Shown here in pieces: positions 27,775-37,376 of a stretch of DNA of 64,000 nucleotides (its first letter is position 1; every line of letters starts with the position of its first letter). The notes under the pieces are model-generated. The model was not told the origin of the DNA. It worked only from the letters and a program-made list of their open reading frames with translations, and ran no database searches. The DNA is from Nioella sediminis (lineage in GTDB: Bacteria; Pseudomonadota; Alphaproteobacteria; Rhodobacterales; Rhodobacteraceae). The stretch lies in contig NZ_MNBL01000054.1 in the NCBI RefSeq assembly GCF_001879695.1, positions 1 to 64,000 on the forward strand, read 5' to 3'. A program made the translations under genes and the position numbers.

Positions 27775-28562
27775 GGCGCGGCCCACAGTGCGATGCCGGA
27801 CGCCTCGCAGGCCGCTTCCACCGCGTCGCGATCCAGGATCAGAACCGATCCGGCGGCGATCTCTATCCCCGACAGCCCGGCCTCTGCGGCCTTCATCACG
27901 GTCGCGGGGCCGATCACGGGCGTGTCCATGCGCAGATCCTGCCCCGGCTTCGGCCGTTTGACCAGCACTCCGCCCGAACCGGGCTGCGACATGCCGACAA
28001 AGCGCAGCATGGCATCGGTGCCTTGCAGCGTTTCAATGCCGATGACCTGTCCCTTAGCCGCAACAGCGCCCTGCCCCACATCGAGCGGTCCGAGCGCATC
28101 CAGCACGGACCGGGCCCGCGCGGCATCGCGCAGGTGCGCGTCCGACGCGTCGCCGCTGATTGGACCCTCTGCCGCAACAAGATCGGGGCGCAGGTCCAGC
28201 GCCCCCACCACGCGAAATCCCTGTTCCTCGAAGATTGCTGCAATGGTGCGCAGAAGCGTATCGTCCCCCTGCGCCATCGCCCCGGCCACGCGCGGCATCA
28301 GCGCCATGGTTTCCGGGTCCATCAGGGACGGATCGAACGCCGGACGGCTCAGCGCCCCGGCAAAGGCCAGTTCCTCGACGCCCGCCGCGCGCAGATCCGC
28401 GAACAGCGCCCCGAACTGTTCGAACCGCGCAGGGATGTCGGGCGCGTCGAGCGGTTCGCTTTCAACGCCTGCCAAGCGCACGACATGGGCAGGCCCCGCC
28501 TGTAGCAAAAGCCCCGGAAGCACGCCCGATCCTGCGATGATTGCCCGCGCCAAGCCGATCAC
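27771..28562 (-). CDS. lpxI: UDP-2,3-diacylglucosamine diphosphatase LpxI
   Basis: A 263-residue LpxI, the alphaproteobacterial enzyme that cleaves UDP-diacylglucosamine to lipid X (replacing LpxH). The C-terminal catalytic region shows KPGQDLRMDTPVIGP with the conserved Asp, preceded by the N-terminal segment (MIGLARAIIAGSGVLPGLL). The start is GTG at 28562, forming a GTGA overlap with the lpxA stop. Position between lpxA and lpxB is diagnostic. Confidence 0.95.
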   Translation of the reverse strand: MIGLARAIIAGSGVLPGLLLQAGPAHVVRLAGVESEPLDAPDIPARFEQFGALFADLRAAGVEELAFAGALSRPAFDPSLMDPETMALMPRVAGAMAQGDDTLLRTIAAIFEEQGFRVVGALDLRPDLVAAEGPISGDASDAHLRDAARARSVLDALGPLDVGQGAVAAKGQVIGIETLQGTDAMLRFVGMSQPGSGGVLVKRPKPGQDLRMDTPVIGPATVMKAAEAGLSGIEIAAGSVLILDRDAVEAACEASGIALWAAP

Positions 28563-29359
28563 CTCGGCGTCAGGAAAGACCGGTCGGTCTGACCCATGAT
28601 GAAGTCGACGATCTGGGTGACATGGGGCGAATCCGGGTTGTCCTCGGACAGCCGCCGGGCGCGATCCATGAAGGTGCCCTCGCCCTGCGCCAGTTGCTGA
28701 AAGGCGGCACGCAGCGCGGTGATCTCGGCCCTATCGACGCCGCGGCGTTTCAGGCCGACAAGGTTCAACCCGTCCAGTTCCCCGCGCGGGCCTTGCACCA
28801 GCCCATGGGGGATCACATCATTCGTGACCATGGACAGCGCGCCGATGATGGCGCCCTTGCCGATCCGCACCCACTGATGAATGCCGCACAGCCCGCCGAT
28901 GATCACATCATCCTCGATCACGCAATGGCCCGCGACGGCAGCAGAGTTCACCACGATCACCCGGTCGCCCACCTGGGCGTCATGGGCGATATGGCAACCC
29001 GCCATGAACAGCCCGTCATCCCCGATCCGCGTGACGCCGCCACCGCCTTCGGTGCCGCAATTCATCGTCACATGCTCGCGGATGCGGTTGCGTCGGCCGA
29101 TGATCAGCCGGGTATTCTCACCCTTGAATTTCAGATCCTGCGGGATCTCTCCGATAACAGCGAAGGAAAAGACGGTGGTCTCATCCCCGATCTCGGTCTG
29201 GCCGGTCACGACGACATGGGGTTTCAGCACCACGCCACGCCCCAGAACAGCTTGCGAGCCGACCACGCAGAACGGGCCGATCTGACAATCGGGACCGATA
29301 CTGGCACCCGGTTCGATCACGGCCGAGCTGTGAATCTCGGCACTGGCATCAATGGCCAT
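28559..29359 (-). CDS. lpxA: UDP-N-acetylglucosamine acyltransferase
   Basis: A 266-residue left-handed beta-helix acyltransferase that adds the first 3-hydroxyacyl chain to UDP-GlcNAc in lipid A synthesis. Hexapeptide repeats occupy about residues 1-180, with the catalytic His in FMAGCHIAHDAQVGD. A C-terminal helical domain follows. It lies 11 bp downstream of the fabZ stop and overlaps lpxI. Confidence 0.96.
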   Translation of the reverse strand: MAIDASAEIHSSAVIEPGASIGPDCQIGPFCVVGSQAVLGRGVVLKPHVVVTGQTEIGDETTVFSFAVIGEIPQDLKFKGENTRLIIGRRNRIREHVTMNCGTEGGGGVTRIGDDGLFMAGCHIAHDAQVGDRVIVVNSAAVAGHCVIEDDVIIGGLCGIHQWVRIGKGAIIGALSMVTNDVIPHGLVQGPRGELDGLNLVGLKRRGVDRAEITALRAAFQQLAQGEGTFMDRARRLSEDNPDSPHVTQIVDFIMGQTDRSFLTPR

Positions 29360-29370
29360 GGGGCGCTCTC

Positions 29371-29835
29371 CTAGGCGGGCAGATCCATCATCGCGGTAAA
29401 TTCGGCCTCACAGGCCAGTTCGCCCTCAACCTCGGCGCGGCCCGAGAATTTCCAGACCTTGCCGCCGGGCTTGCCGCGAATGACCGAGACATGCAGTTCC
29501 AGCACGTCGCCGGGGCCAACCTTGCGGCGAAACTTCACCCCGTCGATGCCCATGAAATAGACCAGCATGTTCTTGTCCGCGAGGTCGGCGGACACACCTA
29601 CCATGATCGCCGCGGCCTGCGCCATCGCTTCGATGATCGTGACGCCAGGCATGATCGGCACACCAGGAAAATGGCCCTGAAAATGCGGCTCGTTCATGGT
29701 GACGTTCTTGATGCCCACGGCGCTTTTGAACGGAACGATGTCGCGCACCTTGTCCACCAGAAGGAACGGGTAGCGATGCGGGATGATCCGCTGGATCAGG
29801 TCGATATCGGCGGTGGTGGGCGTGTCGGCCGTCAT
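29371..29835 (-). CDS. fabZ: 3-hydroxyacyl-ACP dehydratase FabZ
   Basis: A 154-residue hotdog-fold dehydratase of fatty acid synthesis. The catalytic His is in [14 protein letters not shown] and the partner Glu in [14 protein letters not shown] 29835 ([11 protein letters not shown]) is used; a 14-residue extension to 29877 is less likely. fabZ and lpxA compete for 3-hydroxyacyl-ACP and are adjacent, as in most Gram-negatives. No lpxD separates it from ompH. Confidence 0.96.
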   Translation of the reverse strand: MTADTPTTADIDLIQRIIPHRYPFLLVDKVRDIVPFKSAVGIKNVTMNEPHFQGHFPGVPIMPGVTIIEAMAQAAAIMVGVSADLADKNMLVYFMGIDGVKFRRKVGPGDVLELHVSVIRGKPGGKVWKFSGRAEVEGELACEAEFTAMMDLPA

Positions 29836-29903
29836 GGGGCTGCGATCCTTCTTGTTTACCTGACTTGGTGGTAGCAATTCGGGCCGGGGCCGACAAGCAG
29901 CGC

Positions 29904-30479
29904 TTACGGGGCGCTTGAGTTGACCCGGTCGAGGATCGGCTCTTCTCCGCCATCGCCAAGCTCGGCATTGACGCGCTGTAGCGCCATATCCGTGACATCA
30001 CCGCCTTCGGCCACATAGATGACCACGCGCGAATCGAGAACGGCCGCTGCGCCGATATCGTTGAGCAGACCGCTCAGAATGGGGGTGATCAGCTCGAAGA
30101 AGAGTTGCTCTGCCCCGTCGGCCTGCGCCCGAAGGCGGCGCAGACGTTCGGCCTGAACCGCGCGGATTTCCTCGGCCCGCCTGTCGAAATCCTCGGCCAG
30201 CGGGCGGAATTCCTCGGCGCTCATGGTGGCGCGCTGTTCGGTCAGGGATTGTTCTTCTTCCAGAAGCGCCGTTTCCAGTTCGCGGTTCTGGCGCGACAGG
30301 GCGCTGGAGGCCTCCGCCAGTTCTTCCTGAACGCGCTGCCCAAAGAGAGAGTCCGAGAACAGCCGTTCCTGGTTGAGAATGACGATCGGCGGCCCGTCAA
30401 CCCTGCCAATGGACAGCGGCTGCGCGAAAACTGGCCCAGAGAGGGCCAGCATCGCAAGACTTATCAGGATCAGGCGCAT
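29904..30479 (-). CDS. OmpH/Skp-like periplasmic chaperone
   Basis: A 191-residue exported protein with a signal peptide ([20 protein letters not shown]) and long coiled-coil helices (about residues 50-130) like the tentacles of Skp, which hold unfolded outer-membrane proteins on the way to BamA. The final C-terminal part is less conserved. It starts 9 bp after the bamA stop, supporting a shared role in outer-membrane assembly. Confidence 0.9.
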   Translation of the reverse strand: MRLILISLAMLALSGPVFAQPLSIGRVDGPPIVILNQERLFSDSLFGQRVQEELAEASSALSRQNRELETALLEEEQSLTEQRATMSAEEFRPLAEDFDRRAEEIRAVQAERLRRLRAQADGAEQLFFELITPILSGLLNDIGAAAVLDSRVVIYVAEGGDVTDMALQRVNAELGDGGEEPILDRVNSSAP

Positions 30480-30488
30480 GGCCTGGCT

Positions 30489-32801
30489 TCAGAACCGCGC
30501 TTCGACGGTAAAGTCAAAGCTGCGGGTCCGGTCGTATTCCTGCGCGTCCAGAACGTGGCTGAAGTTGAAGCGCAGCGGTCCGATCTGGGTGTCCCAGAAG
30601 ATCGAGACCCCAACCGTCTGACGGATATGCATGTCGTCATCGACCACGCCACCAAGGGTGTTGTCGAGCCCCCAGACAGAACCGATGTCGTAGTACAGAC
30701 CACCGGTGATGCCGTATTCCTCGGGCAGGCCGATCGGGAAGGCGGTCTCGAAACGGGCAGCGAAGTAGTAGTTGCCGCCCAAAGCATCCGCCGCAGTTCC
30801 GGCATCGGTCAGGTCACGCGGACCAACCCCATTGCCCTCGAACCCGCGCAGCTGGCGCGAATTCAGGCCAAAACGGTCGATCCGGCGGCTGTTGCCGGAC
30901 AGCATGTTCAGCGCGCCGCCTTCCAAAGTGGCCCGCAGTGACACCTCTTCGCGCATGATCGTGGTTTCCGCCACCATCGCGGCCGTTGTGCGGATATATT
31001 CGTTATCCCCGCCAAGCCCTGCAAAGTCCTGTCCGAAGCTGAAGCTGAAGCCGGCATTCGGGTTCAGGCCGGTGCCAAGCGTGCTGTAGCTGTAGGTATA
31101 GCCCACGGAGGATGTCAGGCGAGAGCCTTCCTCGGCCTGAAGGATCGCAGACGAAGTCGCCGGTACATCGAAAATGCCATCATCGGAGATCCGGTAGTTC
31201 AACGCCAAGCGGCTGTTTTCGGTCAGCGGGAAGGACACCGAAGGGCTGAACCCGACGCTGCGCGTGTTGTAACTCGCGTTCTGTTGGCTGGTTGTTGTGT
31301 AGTACGCAGCCAGGCCAAGTTGCAGATCGCGGCCCAGGAAAGCCGGTTCCGTGAAGGAGAAGTTGAAGCTCCGGGAACCCTCGGACGTATCGAACCCGAA
31401 GCGCAGTGCCTGACCACGTCCAAGGAAATTGCTTTCAGAGAAGTTGACGGCCAGACCCACACCGGTATCGGTCGCGAAGTTCACACCAAATCCGAGCGAT
31501 CCCGTCGGCTGTTCAACCACATCCACGTCAAGGATCACCTGATCGGGGGTAGACCCCGGACGGCTCTGCACCGTCGCATCCGAGAAGAACCCGAGGGCAC
31601 GGATACGCTCTGCGCTTTGACGGATCTCGCGCGGGTCGAGCGGATCGCCTTCGGCGCTGCGGAACTGACGGCGGATCACGCGGTCGAGCGTCGTCGCGTT
31701 GCCCTCAATGTCGATGCGCTCGACGAAAACACGGTCTCCTCGGGTGATGACGAACTCGATATCGAGGGTCAGGTCCGCATCGTTGCGGGTGACACGCGGC
31801 TCCACCCGGACAAACCGCAGCCCCATGCTGGAGGCGAGATTTTCCATCCGCGTGATCGTGTTGTCCACCAGCCGGGGCGAATAGGTCACCCCCGGGCGCA
31901 CGGCGATCGTGTCCTGGAAGGGCTGTGCATCCACGTCAGCAATCTCGCTAACGGTGGTGATCTCGCCGAACGAGAAGCTTTGCCCTTCGCGGATGTTGAA
32001 GGTGATGAAATAGGCGTTGCGTTCGCGCGCCAGTTCCGACGTCACGCTTTGAACGGTGAAGTCGATATAGCCCCGCTCGCGGTAGAAATCGGTCAGCAAT
32101 TGCTGGTCAAAGGCCACGCGGTCGGCCACGAAAGTGTCAGACCCGATCAGCTGCCGGAAGATTCCAGCCTGCGTGCTTTCCATGACCCTGCGCAGACGGC
32201 GGTCGCTGAAGTCACGGTTGCCGACGAAGGTAATGCGCTCGGTTTCCACGACGCGGCCCTCGGTCACTTCGAAGACCAGATCGACGCGGTTTTCATCACG
32301 GCGGATGATGACAGGGGTCACGGTGGCAGTCAGGCGGCCCTGCAACCGATAGGCTTCGGTGATGGACGCGGCATCCTGCTCCGCCTGCGAGGGCGAATAG
32401 ACGCGGCGTGGCTGCGAAGTGACAACCGTCATCAGCATATCGTCTTCGAGCCGGCGGTTGCCCTCGATATTGATGCGGTTGATCGTCGGGTATTCCTGCA
32501 CGATGGCCACCAGACGCGATCCGCGCGGATCAAGCTCCGCACTCTCGAACAGGCCCGAGTTCTGGAGGCGCTGATAGGCATCGTTCAGCTGCGCGGCCGT
32601 GATCGTCTGCCCTGCCGGGATGTCGAGAAAGGCAAGGATCGTGGCAGGATCGACACGGTCATTTCCTTCGACGGCGAAAGACGTGAACCGGTAGGTCTGC
32701 GCATTGGCGTTGCCGGGCAGCAGAATCATCCCTGCCATCAGCACCGCAAGAACGGCAGCAAAATGCCTGAATCTACCGGAAAATCCCGTTTTCACATACA
32801 T
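30489..32801 (-). CDS. bamA: outer membrane protein assembly factor BamA
   Basis: A 770-residue Omp85 protein, the core of the machine that folds beta-barrels into the outer membrane. A signal peptide (to about residue 35, ending GNANAQ) is followed by five POTRA domains (about 35-420) and a 16-stranded barrel whose last residues are FDFTVEARF, ending in Phe as required. The family region near FGFDTSEGSRSFNFSFTEP is present. Upstream lie a 490-bp interval with a small membrane ORF and then rseP, the usual partner order. Confidence 0.97.
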   Translation of the reverse strand: MYVKTGFSGRFRHFAAVLAVLMAGMILLPGNANAQTYRFTSFAVEGNDRVDPATILAFLDIPAGQTITAAQLNDAYQRLQNSGLFESAELDPRGSRLVAIVQEYPTINRINIEGNRRLEDDMLMTVVTSQPRRVYSPSQAEQDAASITEAYRLQGRLTATVTPVIIRRDENRVDLVFEVTEGRVVETERITFVGNRDFSDRRLRRVMESTQAGIFRQLIGSDTFVADRVAFDQQLLTDFYRERGYIDFTVQSVTSELARERNAYFITFNIREGQSFSFGEITTVSEIADVDAQPFQDTIAVRPGVTYSPRLVDNTITRMENLASSMGLRFVRVEPRVTRNDADLTLDIEFVITRGDRVFVERIDIEGNATTLDRVIRRQFRSAEGDPLDPREIRQSAERIRALGFFSDATVQSRPGSTPDQVILDVDVVEQPTGSLGFGVNFATDTGVGLAVNFSESNFLGRGQALRFGFDTSEGSRSFNFSFTEPAFLGRDLQLGLAAYYTTTSQQNASYNTRSVGFSPSVSFPLTENSRLALNYRISDDGIFDVPATSSAILQAEEGSRLTSSVGYTYSYSTLGTGLNPNAGFSFSFGQDFAGLGGDNEYIRTTAAMVAETTIMREEVSLRATLEGGALNMLSGNSRRIDRFGLNSRQLRGFEGNGVGPRDLTDAGTAADALGGNYYFAARFETAFPIGLPEEYGITGGLYYDIGSVWGLDNTLGGVVDDDMHIRQTVGVSIFWDTQIGPLRFNFSHVLDAQEYDRTRSFDFTVEARF

Positions 32802-33008
32802 CGAATCCGCCCCGCCAAGTATCTAAGCTACCGAAAGCTCTATCGCGCGCGGGTAGGCTTGTCAAAACGCGTTAACCCACGGTGTAGGAGTAATTTCCGA
32901 CCGTGGCACAAGATATACATAATTCGGGCTGGAATCGCCAAACCGGCAGCCAGTCGGGATGCCGGTTTACAGATGTTCGGCAGGGCAAAAGCCCTGAAAG
33001 CGAGACGA

Positions 33009-33134
33009 TCAGAGCGTGACCAGCCAACCGGCCACGGTCAGCGCGCCGACGATCATCACCGGCACAAGGAAGCGGTCGATATTGACTTCCACAAAGAAGC
33101 TGAAGCTGCGGTAGCTTTCGTTGATCATTCTCAT
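33009..33134 (-). CDS. small one-helix membrane protein between rseP and bamA
   Basis: A 41-codon frame from ATG 33134 (MRMINESYRSFSFFVEV...) to TGA at 33009. It has an amphipathic N-terminal part and one clear membrane helix in the second half (FLVPVMIVGALTVAGWLVTL). A second ATG at 33128 is possible. It sits alone in the gap inside the rseP-bamA operon, on the same strand. The strongly hydrophobic, balanced composition argues for a real gene. I do not recognise the family. Confidence 0.55.
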   Translation of the reverse strand: MRMINESYRSFSFFVEVNIDRFLVPVMIVGALTVAGWLVTL

Positions 33135-33291
33135 TGGTCTCGCCTCGGTCTGCTTCTTGGGGCGCATGGCCCCTTGCAGATCCAAGACTCGCGCTCAATT
33201 TGGGCGCGAATGCGGCACCGCCTTGACGCTTTTGCGAATTGTTAAGCTTTTGCAGCCATATACCTGCGACAGCCTGTCCCGCCCTGCCCGC

Positions 33292-34623
33292 TTACGGGCA
33301 AAACAGGTCGTTCGTCAGCGCAAACAGCATCAGCGACAGGATCAGCGTCAGCCCAACCGTCATGAAGATGCGCATCGCCTTGTCCGAGGGCGGGCGTCCT
33401 GTAACGGCCTCAAACGCGTGGAACAGAAGATGTCCGCCATCCAGCACCGGGATCGGGAACAGGTTCAGCAGGCCAACGGCGGTCGACAGCACCGCCACGA
33501 ACCAGAAGAAGCTTTCCAGCCCCTGACTGGCCGCCGCGCCGGAGGTTTCGGCGATACCGATCGGGCCTTGCAGGTTGCAGCTGGAAATCGCGCCGGTGAT
33601 CATGTGCCACAGACCCGACAGCGAGGTCTGGATCACGTTCACGACCGTGGCCGCGCCGCCGGTTATGGCCGGGCCAAGACCCACGCGGGTGATTTCGGGG
33701 TCGAAGAACAACCCGCCGGTGACGCCGATCAGCCAGCGGGTTTCAAAGCCCCCTTCGGGCGACGGCAAATCCATGCGGCGCGGGGCAAGGGTGATGTCGA
33801 TCATCTCGCCATCGCGCCAGACCTCCAGCGCCAATTCCGCCCCTTGCGACGCTTCCACAGCGGTGCGCAACTGTTCAAAGGCATAGACCGGATCGCCATT
33901 GATGGTGCGGATCACGTCGCCGCGTTCCAACCCGGCATCCATCGCGGCAGATCGTGGCGTGACGCTGTCCACCACGGGAATCAGCGGGAAACTGGCCTCT
34001 AGGCTCAGATCGGAGCCATTGCGCTGAATGTCATATGTCAGGGTTTCTGCGGGCGGCAGCGTACGACCGAGCTCGAACACATCGGCCAGATTATCCACCG
34101 TCTCCCCCTCGATGGCGGTGATCAGATCGCCCTGCTGCAAAAGCTGCATTTCGGACGGCATCGGGCGCAGATCGCCCACCACCGGATCCTCTGACGCCTG
34201 ACCGGACAGCATCATCACGCCCGCAAAGATCAGGATCGACAGGATGAAATTGAACACCGGCCCCGCCGCCACGGTCGCCGCCCGCGCCCACAGGGGCGCG
34301 CCATGCATCGATCGGCGGCGTTCCTCGGCATCCAGCGCATCGACCGCCGCAGCATCCTTGCCCGAGGCCGCATCCGCATCGCCCAGGAATTTCACGTAGC
34401 CGCCGAAGGGCAGCGCCGCGACCTGCCACTTTGTGCCATGCCGGTCGACCCGCGAAAACAGGACCGGCCCGAAGCCAAGCGAGAACACCTCCGCATGAAT
34501 ACCCGACCAGCGCCCCACGATGTAATGGCCATATTCATGGATCGCGACGATGATCGACAACGCCGCCACGAAGGCCACAAGGGTAAAGGCAAAGCCACCG
34601 AAGGTGGGGATTAGGTCGGTCAC
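33292..34623 (-). CDS. rseP: RIP metalloprotease RseP
   Basis: A 443-residue M50 intramembrane protease that cuts membrane-embedded substrates such as anti-sigma factors and signal-peptide remnants. HEYGH in the first membrane helix (VAIHEYGHYIVGRW) and the C-terminal NLFPIPVLDGGH supply the zinc site; PDZ segments lie between (LERGDVIRTINGDPVYAFEQL). The start is GTG at 34623, forming GTGA with the dxr stop. In bacteria of this group it usually sits between dxr and bamA, as here. Confidence 0.96.
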   Translation of the reverse strand: MTDLIPTFGGFAFTLVAFVAALSIIVAIHEYGHYIVGRWSGIHAEVFSLGFGPVLFSRVDRHGTKWQVAALPFGGYVKFLGDADAASGKDAAAVDALDAEERRRSMHGAPLWARAATVAAGPVFNFILSILIFAGVMMLSGQASEDPVVGDLRPMPSEMQLLQQGDLITAIEGETVDNLADVFELGRTLPPAETLTYDIQRNGSDLSLEASFPLIPVVDSVTPRSAAMDAGLERGDVIRTINGDPVYAFEQLRTAVEASQGAELALEVWRDGEMIDITLAPRRMDLPSPEGGFETRWLIGVTGGLFFDPEITRVGLGPAITGGAATVVNVIQTSLSGLWHMITGAISSCNLQGPIGIAETSGAAASQGLESFFWFVAVLSTAVGLLNLFPIPVLDGGHLLFHAFEAVTGRPPSDKAMRIFMTVGLTLILSLMLFALTNDLFCP

Positions 34624-35804
34624 GCGGTCTGCTCCTGTCTGCTGTTGGCCAGGTCTTCTGCCCGTACCCTCGTCAGATGGTCGGTTTGCAGCACTGTCTC
34701 AAGGCTGTCCATGGCATCGGTAAGGCAAATTTCGCGCGACATCGCGTCAAGTGTCGCCTCGACCAGCCCGGCCATGTCGGTAAAGCGGAGGCGCCCGGCG
34801 ATGAAATGATCCAGCGCCACCTCTTTCGCGGCATTGAACACGGCCCCTGCCCGGCCGCCCGTCGCCATCACCTGCCGCGCCAGTGTCAGCGCGGGAAAGC
34901 GGGCCTCGTCGGCGGTGCGGAATTCCAGCGTGGCAAGCTTGGCGAGGTCGATCCGCTCCACCGGCAGATCGCGCCGTTCGGGCCAATGCAGCGCGTAGCC
35001 GATGGCGTGGCGCATGTCGGGCGCGCCCAGATGGGCCATCAGCGCCCCGTCAGAGAAGCCCACCAGAGCATGCACGATGCTTTGCGGATGAATGACGGTG
35101 TCGATCTTTTCCGGTGCGATCCCGAAGAATTCGCGCGTTTCGATCAGCTCCAGTGCCTTGTTGAACATGGAGGCCGAGTCGATTGTGATCCGCTGGCCCA
35201 TGTCCCAATTGGGATGCGCGCAAGCGTCGGCGACGGTGGCCTGGGCCAGCCGGTCAAGCGGCCAATCGCGCAACGCGCCACCCGAAGCGGTGATGATGAC
35301 GCGTTCGACCGCTGCCATATCCTCGCCTACGAGGGCCTGAAACACGGCGGAATGCTCACTGTCCACGGGCAGGATCCGGGCGCCATGGGCACGAGCCTCC
35401 GCCATCAGAAGCGGCCCGGCGGTGACAAGGCTTTCCTTGTTGGCCAGCGCCAGCGTGCGGCCATGGCGCAGCGCGTGAAAGCCGGGTGCCAGACCCGCCG
35501 CGCCGACAATCGCGGACATGGTCCAGTCGGCGGGCCGGTCGGCGGCCTCGATTAGTGCCTCGGCCCCGGCGGCCACGGCAATGCCTGTGCCTGACAGCGC
35601 CTCTCGCAGCGCGGGCAGGCAGTCGTCGAAGCAGGTCACGGCGATTTCGGCGTTGAACTCCCGCGCATCAGCAGCCAGCTGCGCCACATTGCGCCCGCCG
35701 GTCAGCGCCACGACGCGATAAGCCCCCCGGTCGCGCCGGATGAGGTCGAGCGTGCTTTGCCCGATCGACCCGGTGGCCCCGAAGATGCTGACCGACCGGC
35801 TCAC
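34620..35804 (-). CDS. dxr: 1-deoxy-D-xylulose 5-phosphate reductoisomerase
   Basis: A 394-residue MEP-pathway enzyme producing 2-C-methylerythritol 4-phosphate for isoprenoids, including the undecaprenyl carrier made by the nearby uppS. NADPH-binding FGATGSIGQSTL begins the protein. The catalytic/metal regions are present: ALANKESLVTAG, LPVDSEHSAVFQ, IITASGGALRDW and HPNWDMGQRITIDSASMFNK. The start is GTG at 35804, overlapping the cdsA stop as GTGA; an ORF running further upstream is an artefact of the cdsA region. Confidence 0.96.
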   Translation of the reverse strand: MSRSVSIFGATGSIGQSTLDLIRRDRGAYRVVALTGGRNVAQLAADAREFNAEIAVTCFDDCLPALREALSGTGIAVAAGAEALIEAADRPADWTMSAIVGAAGLAPGFHALRHGRTLALANKESLVTAGPLLMAEARAHGARILPVDSEHSAVFQALVGEDMAAVERVIITASGGALRDWPLDRLAQATVADACAHPNWDMGQRITIDSASMFNKALELIETREFFGIAPEKIDTVIHPQSIVHALVGFSDGALMAHLGAPDMRHAIGYALHWPERRDLPVERIDLAKLATLEFRTADEARFPALTLARQVMATGGRAGAVFNAAKEVALDHFIAGRLRFTDMAGLVEATLDAMSREICLTDAMDSLETVLQTDHLTRVRAEDLANSRQEQTA

Positions 35805-36622
35805 ATCAACAGGCCCCCAACCGTGGCCATGGCCAGCGTCGCAACCGCGCCCGCGCCGGTCATGCCGTCGAACCGGTCCAGCACCCCGCCATGGCCGGGA
35901 ATGAGGTTCGAGGCGTCCTTGACGCCCACATGCCGCTTGATCGCGCTTTCCACCACATCGCCCATCTGCGAGGCGAGCGACAAAAGCGGCGCGATGATCA
36001 GAACCATCACGGGTTCGAATCCCAGTAGGCCCCAGGCGACAGCGGCGGAGGCAATCCAGCCCGCAACGGTGCCCGACCACGTCTTCTTTGGGCTGACCTG
36101 CGGCCAGAATTTCGGCCCGCCAATGATGCGGCCCGCGAAATAGCCCGCGATATCCGTGGCCACCACGACGCCGACAAGGAAGGCCACGAAGATCAGCCCA
36201 TACATGACGCGCAGATAGAACATGCCCGCCACGGCGAAGAGGAAGAACATGCCGTAAAGGACGAAGATCCAGCGGTTTTGCGCCTCGACCGTCTGCACCC
36301 CTCCCCAGATCGCCAACCCCAGGAAGGGAACGATCCACGGCGTCAGGAAGATGGAGTCGAGGAATCCTTCGCCGGTGGCAAAGGTGAAGATCTGCGCGAC
36401 GCAGGTGGCCAGCACAGCCGTCGCCGCCAGCCCGCCCGCCCGGATCGGGGTCTCGCCGCCAAGCAGGCGATGCAACTCCCAGATGCCGAAGCCGCCAAGA
36501 GCCACCAGCCCGAGGAGCAACGGATAGCTGCCAACATAGATCAGGCCGAAACCGACAGCAGCCAGCACCACGCCAGAAACCACGCGCGGCCCCAGATCGC
36601 CCCATTTGCCAGCAGCGCTCAT
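35801..36622 (-). CDS. cdsA: phosphatidate cytidylyltransferase
   Basis: A 273-residue membrane enzyme making CDP-diacylglycerol from phosphatidate and CTP, the branch point of phospholipid synthesis. About eight hydrophobic helices precede the C-terminal signature GVKDASNLIPGHGGVLDRFDGM. It overlaps uppS by 4 bp upstream (ATGA) and dxr downstream. Confidence 0.95.
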   Translation of the reverse strand: MSAAGKWGDLGPRVVSGVVLAAVGFGLIYVGSYPLLLGLVALGGFGIWELHRLLGGETPIRAGGLAATAVLATCVAQIFTFATGEGFLDSIFLTPWIVPFLGLAIWGGVQTVEAQNRWIFVLYGMFFLFAVAGMFYLRVMYGLIFVAFLVGVVVATDIAGYFAGRIIGGPKFWPQVSPKKTWSGTVAGWIASAAVAWGLLGFEPVMVLIIAPLLSLASQMGDVVESAIKRHVGVKDASNLIPGHGGVLDRFDGMTGAGAVATLAMATVGGLLM

Positions 36623-37344
36623 GCCTTCACCGCACCGAAACGGCGGTCACGCTGGCCGTAGCGGGCCAGAACCCTGGCAAATTCCTCGGACGAGAAATCG
36701 GGCCAGAGCGTGTCGATGAATTCATATTCCGCATAGGCCGACTGCCAGAGCAGGAAGTTGGAGATCCGCGCCTCTCCGCTGGTGCGGATCACCAGATCGG
36801 GGTCGGGCAGGTAACACGTATCGAGGTAGCGCGGCAGGGTTTCGCCATCGACATCCTCGGGCTTCAGCTTACCCGCCGCCACATCCTGCGCCAGCCGTTT
36901 TGTAGCGCGCGCCACCTCGTCCCGGCCGCCATAGTTCAGCGCAATGGTCAGGTTCACCCCGGTGTTTTCGGCGGTCAGCAGTTCCAGGTTGTCCATCATG
37001 TCCTGAAGCCGCGGCTCCAGCCGGACCCGGTCGCCGATGAAGCGAACGCGCACGTTCTTGGCGTGCAATTCCTGCGCCTTGTTGGTGATGAAGCGCTTGA
37101 ACAGCCGCATCAGCCCGGCAACTTCGGTCTGGGTGCGTTTCCAGTTCTCGGTCGAAAAGGCAAAGATCGTCAGGTACTTGACGCCAAGAGGTGTGCAGGC
37201 TTCAACAATTTCCTGCACGCGGCGCGCCCCGGCATGGTGGCCCACCAGACGCGGGCGACCGCGCTGCTTGGCCCACCGTCCGTTGCCATCCATGATGATC
37301 GCCACATGGCGCGGGGTGTTGCTTGACTGGTCCTTCGGGGCCAT
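36619..37344 (-). CDS. uppS: undecaprenyl diphosphate synthase
   Basis: A 241-residue cis-prenyltransferase making the C55 lipid carrier for peptidoglycan and polysaccharides. The signature starts at IIMDGNGRWAKQRGRPRLVGH, with the catalytic Asp and the diphosphate-binding region. The C-terminal DLVIRTSGEARISNFLLWQ is intact. ATG 37344 has GGGGAAGG upstream; a GTG at 37368 would add eight residues. Confidence 0.96.
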   Translation of the reverse strand: MAPKDQSSNTPRHVAIIMDGNGRWAKQRGRPRLVGHHAGARRVQEIVEACTPLGVKYLTIFAFSTENWKRTQTEVAGLMRLFKRFITNKAQELHAKNVRVRFIGDRVRLEPRLQDMMDNLELLTAENTGVNLTIALNYGGRDEVARATKRLAQDVAAGKLKPEDVDGETLPRYLDTCYLPDPDLVIRTSGEARISNFLLWQSAYAEYEFIDTLWPDFSSEEFARVLARYGQRDRRFGAVKA

Positions 37345-37376
37345 CGGCCTTCCCCACCGGGCGATCACACAGGTCC

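Noticed and set aside
34620-36605. A 661-residue fusion of dxr with upstream sequence
   Set aside because: The first 267 residues are a shifted reading of cdsA; the true dxr starts at GTG 35804.
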